A stretch of 34,169 nt of DNA from CAYVUB01 sp964454675 (GTDB lineage Bacteria > Bacteroidota > Bacteroidia > Flavobacteriales > Flavobacteriaceae). The number at the start of each line of letters is the position of its first letter. Positions within the stretch are counted from its first letter, which is position 1. Under the pieces are notes generated by a model. The model was not told the origin of the DNA. It saw only the letters and a list, made by a program, of their open reading frames with translations, and did no database searches. Below, piece by piece: positions 1 through 6,753 of the stretch. Position numbers and translations under genes: made by a program. The stretch lies in assembly GCA_964454675.1 (NCBI GenBank), contig CAYVUB010000027.1, positions 1 to 34,169 of the forward strand, read 5' to 3'.

Positions 1-13
1 GTAATTCTTCCAT
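1..13 (-). CDS. 5' end of a gene running off the left edge
   Basis: The reverse strand reads ATG GAA GAA TTA C (Met-Glu-Glu-Leu) from position 13 to the edge. A Bacteroidetes -7 element (TATCTTTG, 33-40) lies about 20 bases upstream and a palindrome covers the start codon. A regulator autorepressing at its own start, such as a MarR/OhrR-type protein, would fit, but four codons cannot identify it; this is inference only. Confidence 0.4.
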
Positions 14-31
14 TGTAATCCGATTTACAAT
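12..31. promoter_or_regulatory. Palindromic operator candidate at a start codon
   Basis: Perfect inverted repeat: ATTGTAA (12-18) and TTACAAT (25-31), separated by TCCGAT. It overlaps the ATG of the edge gene and the expected transcription start of the promoter at 33-40, the usual position for a repressor site. The TTGTAA/TTACAA half-sites recall MarR/OhrR operators; the regulator is not visible here. Confidence 0.45.
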
Positions 32-32
32 G

Positions 33-40
33 CAAAGATA
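33..40 (-). promoter_or_regulatory. -7 promoter element TATCTTTG
   Basis: On the minus strand this matches the Bacteroidetes consensus TAnnTTTG. It would drive the gene leaving the window at position 13. A possible TTTG -33 element (63-66) sits 22 bases away, slightly long. Confidence 0.5.
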
Positions 41-108
41 TAAAATTGTTAATTATAAAAAGCAAAATTATGTATTTATTGTTAATCGTAAAGAGCAAAA
101 TATAAAAC

Positions 109-134
109 AAACTGCTTAATGAAATGAGCAGTTT
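109..134 (-). terminator. Hairpin after the 195-728 gene
   Basis: AAACTGCT (109-116) pairs perfectly with AGCAGTTT (127-134) around a 10-base loop. Read on the minus strand it is followed by a T-rich but interrupted tract. It is the first stem-loop downstream of the minus-strand gene ending at 195, so it is a plausible, fairly weak, intrinsic terminator. Confidence 0.4.
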
Positions 135-194
135 ATTTGTCTAAATAGATTTGTTTCATTTTTTTAATTTCTCGTAAAGACGTAAAGTTTTTAT

Positions 195-728
195 TTACAT
201 TTTTTCGCTAATACATTTAATCCATTCTTTTCCAAATACTCTTAATTCGTATATCCAAATAAATTGAGGTTCATTATCTAAATACCAATACTCTTGAAAA
301 AGGTCAACCCATAAACCATTTTTATAATTATGGTCATAAATAGAAAAGCTATCCCCATCTAACTTAACAATATCTTCAAATTTATCAATAACAAATTCTG
401 TACTAATATCTAAAACTGCAATATTAGAAAAATGATATAAAGTAAAATAATTAGTTTCTGAAAGTTTGTTATTTAATGCAAGAAGTAAATTAGAAATATC
501 TGTCGCTTTATCAGTTGGAAAACTAATATTCAAAAAATTAAAGCTAAAATCAGAACAATTAAGTTCAGTTTGATGTTTGTCAATTTGTTCAATGGTCAAT
601 ACATTATTTTCAGAAAATTGTTTGTTAGCAACATTTGACAGCTCCGTAAGCAAAGAAGAAAGTCTTTTTTCTCTATCTCCTTGCCTGCGTAATGCTTTTA
701 TTCTTTCCTGTCGTTGTTCTGTTGTCAT
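195..728 (-). CDS. Hypothetical protein, 177 aa (possibly YxiF-like)
   Basis: No confident family. A charged N-terminal helix (Met-Thr-Thr-Glu-Gln-Arg-Gln-Glu-Arg..) precedes a mixed region and an aromatic C-terminal half containing NGLWVDLFQEYWYLDNEPQF. There is no signal peptide or membrane segment, so it is probably cytosolic. I start it at the ATG at 728 because the longer frame would overlap the upstream lipoprotein gene by more than 100 bases, while the ATG leaves an 11-base gap. Length, the basic N-terminus and the Trp/Tyr-rich end loosely recall YxiF-type proteins found near polymorphic-toxin loci, but no toxin gene is visible. That resemblance is a weak impression, not an assignment. 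It probably shares a transcript with the upstream gene. Confidence 0.65.
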   Translation of the reverse strand: MTTEQRQERIKALRRQGDREKRLSSLLTELSNVANKQFSENNVLTIEQIDKHQTELNCSDFSFNFLNISFPTDKATDISNLLLALNNKLSETNYFTLYHFSNIAVLDISTEFVIDKFEDIVKLDGDSFSIYDHNYKNGLWVDLFQEYWYLDNEPQFIWIYELRVFGKEWIKCISEKM

Positions 729-739
729 TTTACTGTTTT

Positions 740-1069
740 TTATAAATAAACCTCTAACAGTTCTGCTTTTCCCTCTAATGTAAATTCGTTCAGAACAGCA
801 GGAAACAGTATTGTATCGCCTTTTTGAAAGTCGTATTTTTCTCCATTGCAAAAAACCGAAAATTCTCCTTCTGTACACATATATACTCTAAAAGAATCTG
901 TATTTTTTTTCATAGAAATTTTTCCATTCAAAGGAATAAAATTAACCGAAAAATAATTACTTTCTACAATTTCATTCTCCTTATTTTCTGTTTTTGAATA
1001 TTTTTTCTTGGTTTGAGAAGAACAACCAACAGCCAAACCCAACATCAAAATAAAAACCATCTTTTTCAT
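740..1069 (-). CDS. Lipoprotein with C-terminal mannose-6-phosphate isomerase cupin
   Basis: About 109 residues from the ATG at 1069 (a GTG at 1075 adds two residues). The N-terminus is a lipoprotein signal with lipobox LAVGC-SS, then a Lys/Glu-rich linker, then a small cupin with SFRVYMCTEGEFSVFCNGEK, KGDTILFPA and a final KAELLEVYL. That segment closely resembles the C-terminal cupin of class I phosphomannose isomerase (ManA). The N-terminal catalytic domain with the zinc ligands is absent, so it should not be an active isomerase. It could be a relic of a manA gene joined to a lipoprotein leader, or a periplasmic sugar-binding cupin. It lies 11 bases upstream of the 195-728 gene, likely in the same transcript. 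Confidence 0.65.
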   Translation of the reverse strand: MKKMVFILMLGLAVGCSSQTKKKYSKTENKENEIVESNYFSVNFIPLNGKISMKKNTDSFRVYMCTEGEFSVFCNGEKYDFQKGDTILFPAVLNEFTLEGKAELLEVYL

Positions 1070-1168
1070 ACACACACTTTTAAATTACAGATGCAAAACT
1101 CTAACCAAAAGAGTTCTTATTGAAGTAAATAATTTATGGTTTTTGTCAATTGTGATTTGTGCACGCTT

Positions 1169-1198
1169 AAAAAAAATCCCGATACTGCTACCGGGATT
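1169..1198 (-). terminator. Intrinsic terminator of the 483-aa gene
   Basis: On the minus strand AATCCCG (1198-1192) pairs with CGGGATT (1181-1175), followed by a run of T (As at 1169-1176 on the plus strand). It lies just past the stop codon at 1206. Confidence 0.85.
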
Positions 1199-1205
1199 TG
1201 TCTTT

Positions 1206-2657
1206 TTAATTATTGTGCAGCACTTCTTCGGCTTCATAGCCAAAGAGGCTTTTCTCTTTAATGATTTTTGCAACACCTTCGGGCAGCATGTTTTCCCAGC
1301 CTTCATTATTTTCGGCAATCATTTTTAAGACAACTCTTGAAAAAATGGACAAAATAGATTTGTCATAATCTGTGATGTCAACTACTTTGCCGTTGTATTT
1401 AAAGAATTTGTACAATTCTTTCATTCGTGGATGTACTTTCAGGTTTTCGCTGTCAACAACCTCGCCGTTTTCATCAACCATCGGGTAGAGATACACACGT
1501 AAATCTTTAAAGAACAATTTTCCGAAAGCTTCAAGAATGCCACCGCTTAAATGACGGTAATATTTTTCGTCAAATATATCGACCAAGTTGTTGACACCCA
1601 TTGACAAGCCCATACGGTTTTTAGAATATTGCGAGAAATACTCAACAAGTTTGTAATATTCCTGAAAGTTTGAAATAAGTACGGTATGCCCTAAAGAGCA
1701 AAGCAGGCGGGCTCTGTCCATAAAATCCTGTTCGTCAATTTCGCCTTCGGCTTTCAGGTTAGACAGTGTAATTTCAAAAACTACCTGGGTATTTTCGGCA
1801 TCTACTTTATTTTCTTTGATAAACATATTGTATGATTTTTCAAACATATCTATGTTTACCTTGGTTACCGGCCTGAAGCTACCGCGTAATGCCAGTATAT
1901 TTTTTTTGTATAAAACTCTTGCAGGAAGCACGTTATTACCATCGGGCGCAAACATCACGGCATCGGTCATACCGTTTTTAACTAATTGCAAACTCATTAA
2001 CCGGTTATCAACATCTTTAAATACGGGGCCGGAAAAGTTTATGGTATCAATTTCTAACTGGTCCTGGTCAAGATGGTCGTACAGGTAACGCAGTAATTTT
2101 TTTGGTGTGTGGTATTTGTAAAACGCGCCGTATATAAGGTTTGTTCCTAATATGCCGAGGGTTTCCTGCTGCAATCTTGCATCGTTTTCTTTAAACCGAA
2201 GATGTAATGTAATCTCGTTATAATCCTGGTCGGACTCAATCTGGTAACGTATGCCAACCCAGCCGTGACCTTTAAATTGTTTGGCAAAATCAATAGTGGT
2301 TACGGTATTTGCAAACGAAAAGAACATTTTGTTAGGATGCTTTTCACGGGATAAACGTTTTTCAATCAGTTCAATCTCATGTGTCAGCATTTTGCGTAAC
2401 CGTTCTTCGGTTACATAACGGCCGTCATCTTCAACACCGTAAACAGCATCACTAAAATCTTTATCATAAGCAGACATTGCTTTGGCAATAGTCCCCGATG
2501 CACCTCCGGCTCTGAAAAAGTGTCTGACAGTTTCCTGCCCGGCACCAATTTCGGCAAAGGTGCCATAAATATTTTCGTTTAAATTAATACGAAGCGCTTT
2601 CGTTTTTAAAGACGGTATGTCTTCAAACGCTTTATCTCCTTTAAGCGTAATTTCCAT
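1206..2657 (-). CDS. Conserved protein of unknown function, 483 aa
   Basis: A strongly conserved Flavobacteriia protein that I recognise by sequence but not by function. Near the N-terminus it carries NLNENIYGTFAEIGAGQETV, followed by FFRAGGASGTIAKAMSAYDK. From memory, homologues carry misleading database names such as 'TonB-dependent receptor' or 'nicotinate-nucleotide adenylyltransferase'. Neither fits: there is no signal peptide, plug, beta-barrel or nucleotidyltransferase HxGH motif. It appears soluble and cytosolic, with mixed alpha/beta composition. It is monocistronic, with its own promoter (2684-2713) and terminator (1169-1198), and is transcribed divergently from the MBL hydrolase gene. 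The ATG at 2657 fits the conserved start. Confidence 0.85.
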   Translation of the reverse strand: MEITLKGDKAFEDIPSLKTKALRINLNENIYGTFAEIGAGQETVRHFFRAGGASGTIAKAMSAYDKDFSDAVYGVEDDGRYVTEERLRKMLTHEIELIEKRLSREKHPNKMFFSFANTVTTIDFAKQFKGHGWVGIRYQIESDQDYNEITLHLRFKENDARLQQETLGILGTNLIYGAFYKYHTPKKLLRYLYDHLDQDQLEIDTINFSGPVFKDVDNRLMSLQLVKNGMTDAVMFAPDGNNVLPARVLYKKNILALRGSFRPVTKVNIDMFEKSYNMFIKENKVDAENTQVVFEITLSNLKAEGEIDEQDFMDRARLLCSLGHTVLISNFQEYYKLVEYFSQYSKNRMGLSMGVNNLVDIFDEKYYRHLSGGILEAFGKLFFKDLRVYLYPMVDENGEVVDSENLKVHPRMKELYKFFKYNGKVVDITDYDKSILSIFSRVVLKMIAENNEGWENMLPEGVAKIIKEKSLFGYEAEEVLHNN

Positions 2658-2683
2658 GTTTGATTTGAGTTAACTAACAACGG

Positions 2684-2713
2684 CAAAGGTATTAAATTAC
2701 TAAACGAAACAAA
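2684..2713 (-). promoter_or_regulatory. Promoter of the 483-aa gene (TTTG-N18-TACCTTTG)
   Basis: On the minus strand TTTG (2710-2713) and TACCTTTG (2684-2691) are separated by 18 bases, a near-ideal Bacteroidetes sigma-A promoter. The -7 element is 26 bases from the ATG at 2657. Confidence 0.7.
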
Positions 2714-2723
2714 AAAAATACCC

Positions 2724-2731
2724 TATTTTTG
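2724..2731 (+). promoter_or_regulatory. -7 element TATTTTTG before the MBL gene
   Basis: Matches TAnnTTTG, 18 bases upstream of the TTG start at 2750, back to back with the minus-strand promoter. No clear -33 TTTG is present. Confidence 0.5.
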
Positions 2732-2749
2732 TTATAAACTTAACAAAAC

Positions 2750-3511
2750 TTGAAGATTACTTTTTTAGGCACAGGCACATCACAGGGTATTCCGGTTATA
2801 GGAAGTTCGCATCCTGTTTGTTTGAGTACAAATCCAAAGGATAAACGCCTGCGTGTTTCTGTTCTGGTTGAATGGGATACGTTTACTTACGTGGTTGACT
2901 GTGGCCCCGATTTCAGGCAGCAAATGCTCAATGCGCAATGTACAAGGATTGATGGCATAGTGTTTACCCACGAGCATGCCGACCACACGGCAGGACTGGA
3001 TGACATACGCCCGTTTTTCTTTAATCAGGGTGATATTCCCGTGTATGCGCACGAGCGGGTATTACGTAACTTGCAAAAGCGCTTTGATTATATTTTTGAC
3101 AGAAATTACGATTATCCGGGTGTGCCGAATGTACAGCAGACAGCAATAGAAAACAAGCCGTTTTTATTAGGAAATATGACGGTTGTGCCTGTTGAAGGCA
3201 GGCATTACAATTTGCAGGTTTTTGGGTTCAGATTTCAGGATTTCGCTTATTTGACCGATATGAAAACCGTTGCCGGTACCGAAATTGAAAAACTGAAAGG
3301 AGTAAAAGTTTTGGTAATTAATGCCTTGCGTGAAGCAGAACATGTATCGCATTTCAACTTACAGGAAGCACTGGCTTTTATTGAAAAAGTACAACCCGAA
3401 AAGGCGTATTTAACCCATATAAGCCACCTGATGGGATTTCACGATGAGGTACAACAAAAACTGCCTTGCAACGTTTTTTTAGCTTATGATAACTTACAAA
3501 TCACACTATAA
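2750..3511 (+). CDS. MBL-fold metal-dependent hydrolase, PhnP-like
   Basis: A 253-residue metallo-beta-lactamase-fold protein. It opens with the family N-terminus MKITFLGTGTSQGIPVIG and carries the binuclear-metal motif THEHADH at 73-79 (His74, His76, Asp78, His79), a further His152 in EGRHYN, Asp170 in LTDM and the C-terminal THISHLMGFH (His223/His226). This matches PhnP-like phosphodiesterases, which act on cyclic phosphate esters; the real substrate is not evident. No phosphonate genes are nearby. The start codon is TTG, since the family's conserved first residues begin there and no in-frame ATG is near. The next gene starts three bases after its stop, so the two are co-transcribed. Confidence 0.88.
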   Translation: MKITFLGTGTSQGIPVIGSSHPVCLSTNPKDKRLRVSVLVEWDTFTYVVDCGPDFRQQMLNAQCTRIDGIVFTHEHADHTAGLDDIRPFFFNQGDIPVYAHERVLRNLQKRFDYIFDRNYDYPGVPNVQQTAIENKPFLLGNMTVVPVEGRHYNLQVFGFRFQDFAYLTDMKTVAGTEIEKLKGVKVLVINALREAEHVSHFNLQEALAFIEKVQPEKAYLTHISHLMGFHDEVQQKLPCNVFLAYDNLQITL

Positions 3512-3514
3512 ATT

Positions 3515-4012
3515 ATGAAGAATAAAGTATTTATGTACCTGTTTATTTTTGCGTTGCTATTGATTTTATTTCAATACATGAGTTCCAAACGCATTTTTGA
3601 ATCGTATGAAGCCAAGCTTAAAAAACTGGAAACCAAAGAAGTTGCTTATAAAGATTCTATTGTGAAATTGACCGATCAAAATTTTGAGTTGAAATTATTC
3701 AGCATGGAATATAACGATGATGCACTGGAATATTTTGAGAATAAAGGTATCAACTCGTTACAATTAATCCCATTTATAAAGGACGAGTTGTATAAGCTCA
3801 ATGTTTATGAAGGCGATGATCATCCCATTGTGCCGTATGCGTCCATGACAGGCAACAAAATGTTGATTAACAATATCAGATTGCTCAATCATAAATGGTT
3901 GATTGCCAACTTTAGCGACGGTAAATACTGGGGCGAAATGATGGTAAGCTATGAAGTTATTGACGGTAAAGAGTTGAAATTTAGTTTGGATGATTATACG
4001 TTGTATAGGTAG
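3515..4012 (+). CDS. Membrane-anchored coiled-coil protein, 165 aa
   Basis: One hydrophobic segment at residues 5-22 is followed by a short coiled coil (about 28-60, rich in Lys/Glu/Leu) and a globular domain of about 100 residues with KWLIANFSDGKYWGEMMVSY near its end. It is probably anchored in the inner membrane with the domain outside the cytoplasm. I know conserved flavobacterial proteins of this kind but no function; some database entries call them hydrolases without visible catalytic residues. It directly follows the MBL hydrolase and is likely co-expressed with it. Confidence 0.75.
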   Translation: MKNKVFMYLFIFALLLILFQYMSSKRIFESYEAKLKKLETKEVAYKDSIVKLTDQNFELKLFSMEYNDDALEYFENKGINSLQLIPFIKDELYKLNVYEGDDHPIVPYASMTGNKMLINNIRLLNHKWLIANFSDGKYWGEMMVSYEVIDGKELKFSLDDYTLYR

Positions 4013-4084
4013 TTGTGAGGTATTTGAGAAGAAGTTTAAAATTAATATTTCGATATATATTAGTGCTTAGAATTATTGAGAATT

Positions 4085-4483
4085 ATGATTAAATTGTTTT
4101 TTAGAAGGACACATTATTTCTGGGTAATTTCAAGGATAGCTTTAATTGTCCTTTTTTTCATTGCCGTTTATGAGCAATTTAGCTGGAAATCTAAAAGTTC
4201 CTTAATCGTTTCGGGATTTTTTTTAATTATTATAATTTGGATGGTGACAATTGTAATTATGGAATTTCTAAAAAAAGAAGTTAAAATGCCAATAAAAGTT
4301 TTAACAGGAGTTTTTTCAATTTCATTTGGGTTACTTATATCATATCTATTACTAACGATTGGTGAGGAAAACTATAGTTTATTGAAGAACTTAGGATTTC
4401 AATTAATACCAATTTGGATTATTTTATATGGACTTTGGGAGATAAATTCTGCGAAAAGTAAATCTAACGATATAAGTAGTTAG
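4085..4483 (+). CDS. Small integral membrane protein, 132 aa
   Basis: Four predicted membrane helices (about residues 14-31, 40-60, 72-92 and 103-120) with a positively charged N-terminus (KLFFRRTHYF). No conserved family or catalytic motif was recognised. I prefer the ATG at 4085 over a TTG at 4076 that adds three residues. It is 72 bases after the preceding gene, so it may be read through from the MBL operon or have its own promoter. Base composition is more AT-rich than its neighbours, which suggests a lineage-specific gene. Confidence 0.6.
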   Translation: MIKLFFRRTHYFWVISRIALIVLFFIAVYEQFSWKSKSSLIVSGFFLIIIIWMVTIVIMEFLKKEVKMPIKVLTGVFSISFGLLISYLLLTIGEENYSLLKNLGFQLIPIWIILYGLWEINSAKSKSNDISS

Positions 4484-4514
4484 TTTCAAAGATAATTTAA
4501 ATAGAAACTTAACC

Positions 4515-5162
4515 TCAAACCTTCCCAAGCCAATTCCTAAACTCATAAAAATTTTGCGGAGCCACGCCGTGTCCAACAGGAAATTCGCTATACGTATGCT
4601 TGATGTTATGACGGCTTAAATAGTGCGGTGCTTTACGAGCCCATTCCACAGGAATTACCTGGTCAACACTACCATGCGAGCAGTAAAAACTCAAACGGCT
4701 GTAATCTTTATTTTCAAAATCGGCATTGATGATATCTTCATTGATGTAACCGCTGAGCGCAATCACATTTTTTACTTTTTCAGGATAGGTCAATGCTATA
4801 GCATAGCTCAAAATAGTGCCTTGACTGAATCCTAAAAGTGTGATATTGTCTTTATTTACAGGATACATTTCACAGGCTTCATCAATAAATTGTGCCACCA
4901 AATCTCTGGATTGTATGGCTTGTGCGTTGTCGCTCCATTTGTTAAGGTCGGCATCAAAATTAATGGCATACCACGCATGACCATAAGGTTGTAATTCGTA
5001 AGGTGCTTTTAATGAAATGATAAACAATTCCTCAGGTAACTCGGTAGCAAATGAAAATAAATCGTCTTCATCACTGCCGTAACCGTGCAACATAATCAGT
5101 AACGGTGCATTTTCTTTTAAAGTTGACGGTCTTGTGATGTGGTGTAAATTTGATTTTGTCAT
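4515..5162 (-). CDS. Carboxylesterase / phospholipase-type alpha/beta hydrolase
   Basis: A 215-residue serine hydrolase of the small carboxylesterase (YpfH/EstB, Abhydrolase_2) group. The oxyanion motif LIMLHGYGSDEDDL is at 22-35, the nucleophile Ser113 in GFSQG, Asp167 in GSVDQVIP and His198 in PVGHGV: a complete catalytic triad. There is no signal peptide, so it should hydrolyse short-chain esters in the cytoplasm; the physiological substrate is unknown. I use the ATG at 5162, two bases after the stop of the upstream gene; a longer frame would run back into that gene. It is the last gene of the minus-strand operon beginning at 8675. Confidence 0.88.
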   Translation of the reverse strand: MTKSNLHHITRPSTLKENAPLLIMLHGYGSDEDDLFSFATELPEELFIISLKAPYELQPYGHAWYAINFDADLNKWSDNAQAIQSRDLVAQFIDEACEMYPVNKDNITLLGFSQGTILSYAIALTYPEKVKNVIALSGYINEDIINADFENKDYSRLSFYCSHGSVDQVIPVEWARKAPHYLSRHNIKHTYSEFPVGHGVAPQNFYEFRNWLGKV

Positions 5163-5164
5163 AG

Positions 5165-5497
5165 TTATCTTCCTAAGGATGCAAATATTTTTTGAAAAAA
5201 ATCGCCCAATAATGGGATTGTTTGTGCTTTTCCGATAAAAGCTGTAAACACGCCATAGAAAAATAAGACGCCAAAAAATATCCAAAACGCATAAGTGATT
5301 GACCAATTGTCAAAACCACTCACTACAAATCCTAATAAAAAATACAAAATCCATAATCCTAAAGCTTGCCTAACGTGAAAAGCTGTGAATGGATTTTTCT
5401 TATCATTATTCATAAAAAAAGAGATAATAGTTCCAAAAAGCGGAATATAACTCACAATAGCCAAGGTTTTGCCTTCTTGTATGGTTTGCCGGGTCAT
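5165..5497 (-). CDS. Tic20/DUF4870-like membrane protein
   Basis: A 110-residue protein with the DUF4870 layout: a first hydrophobic helix starting GKTLAIVSYIPLFGTIISFF, the signature NPFTAFHVRQALGLWI, then two further helices (about 58-72 and 75-88). Relatives are inner-membrane proteins distantly related to the chloroplast import protein Tic20, with no established bacterial role. It sits between the dihydroorotase-like gene (two bases upstream) and the esterase (two bases downstream), so translation of the three is probably coupled. Confidence 0.8.
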   Translation of the reverse strand: MTRQTIQEGKTLAIVSYIPLFGTIISFFMNNDKKNPFTAFHVRQALGLWILYFLLGFVVSGFDNWSITYAFWIFFGVLFFYGVFTAFIGKAQTIPLLGDFFQKIFASLGR

Positions 5498-5499
5498 AA

Positions 5500-6753
5500 T
5501 TACTGTAATATCAATTGGTTGTTTGCAAAAATACCGTAGGTTTTGCCTTTTAAGGTTTTGTTTTCAAAAATGGCATTTTTTGAAGTTGAAAGTATATCTG
5601 CTTTGGTAAATGTATAAGTTGTATTCGGATTGAACAGCGTCAGGTTTGCTTCGGTATCAACAGCAATAGGCGATGCGGCAATCCCAAAACGCTCTTTACC
5701 TCGTGTCAGCACTTCAATGCTTTTCTTTAAAGTTAGCACCGTGTTTAAAGCTCCAAACGCACTTTCGAGCCCGATACTGCCGTTTTTGGCGTGGTCAAAT
5801 TCTACTTTTTTATGTTCAATATCTATCGGGTTGTGGTCGCTGGTCACCATATCAATCGTGCCGTCTTTCAGGCCTTCAATAAGCGCATCGCAATCACTTT
5901 GCGTGCGTAATGGTGGCAATACTTTTGCGTTGGTGTTGAAGGTTTGCAGTTCGGCATCGGTCAATACCAGATTATGGATTGCCACACTACAGCTTACATT
6001 GAGCTTGTTTTGTTTTGCCCGGCGGATGAGTTCTACAGATTTTGCTGTGGATATGGTAGGAATATGAAGCTTCCCGCCGGTGTATTCCAGCAGAAACAAA
6101 TCTCTGACAATTTGAAGTTCTTCTGCCAGTGACGGATTGCCTTTAAGCCCGAGTGATGTGCTTACCACATGCTCATGCATCACACCTGCGCCTGTAATTT
6201 TTGATTCCTGAGGAAATGAATAGACCAAACCGTCAAAATTGCTTGTGTACTGTAATGCGAGTTTCATTAAATTCGGGTTGCTTACAGGCTTTTTATAATC
6301 GTAAAAAGCAACGGCTCCGGCATTTTTCATGTCAAATAATTCTGCCAAATCCTCACTGTTGCTTTGTTTTGTCAATGCGCCAACAGGGTGGAGGTTTACG
6401 GCATTACCACCGGCTTTGCTTTTTAAGAAAGCAATATCGGCATAACTGTCAATCACCGGATTGGTATTTGAATTTACGGCAACGGCAGTAAACCCTGATA
6501 AGGCAGCGGTTTTAAGTCCGTTTTCAATAGTTTCGCGTTCTTCATATCCGGGTTCGCCAAAACTTACGCTGCTGTCAAACCATCCTTGTGATATATGCAG
6601 ATTTTCTAATTGAACTTCTTTGTAATTCTTAGGATTCGGAATCTGCTTTGCAATCTGTACAATACGGCCTTTTTCTATTAAAATATCAAGAGTTTGATTA
6701 TGAAAATCGCTTTTTGGGTCAACAATTGTGGCAGATTTTATAAGTGCGTTCAT
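5500..6753 (-). CDS. Dihydroorotase-like amidohydrolase lacking metal ligands
   Basis: 417 residues, normal length for type I dihydroorotase (PyrC/AllB), aligning by eye over its whole length. The core metal site is gone. The canonical D-x-H-x-H-x-R-E-P-G motif reads DSSVSFGEPG at 60-69 (both His to Ser, Arg to Gly). The SDDG segment reads YDYK near 151-154. The HAED histidine position falls in SFPQE near 179, and HVST reads TIST at 233-236. Only the last Asp (Asp306 in TSDHNP) remains. It should be catalytically dead in the usual mechanism and may be a structural partner, like the inactive PyrC' subunit of some aspartate transcarbamoylases, or have another role. The frame is intact, and similar sequences recur in Flavobacteriaceae as I recall. 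It overlaps the BatA gene by four bases (ATGA). Confidence 0.85.
   Translation of the reverse strand: MNALIKSATIVDPKSDFHNQTLDILIEKGRIVQIAKQIPNPKNYKEVQLENLHISQGWFDSSVSFGEPGYEERETIENGLKTAALSGFTAVAVNSNTNPVIDSYADIAFLKSKAGGNAVNLHPVGALTKQSNSEDLAELFDMKNAGAVAFYDYKKPVSNPNLMKLALQYTSNFDGLVYSFPQESKITGAGVMHEHVVSTSLGLKGNPSLAEELQIVRDLFLLEYTGGKLHIPTISTAKSVELIRRAKQNKLNVSCSVAIHNLVLTDAELQTFNTNAKVLPPLRTQSDCDALIEGLKDGTIDMVTSDHNPIDIEHKKVEFDHAKNGSIGLESAFGALNTVLTLKKSIEVLTRGKERFGIAASPIAVDTEANLTLFNPNTTYTFTKADILSTSKNAIFENKTLKGKTYGIFANNQLILQ

Noticed and set aside
1085..1318. 77-codon minus-strand frame downstream of the 483-aa gene
   Set aside because: It lies in another frame across the end of that gene and its terminator, with a basic, low-quality composition.
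1206..2657. TonB-dependent receptor annotation
   Set aside because: No signal peptide, plug or beta-barrel is present; the name seems to be a propagated error.
5630..6067. 145-codon plus-strand frame inside the dihydroorotase-like gene
   Set aside because: It is antisense to an intact conserved frame and has Cys/Ser-rich shadow composition.
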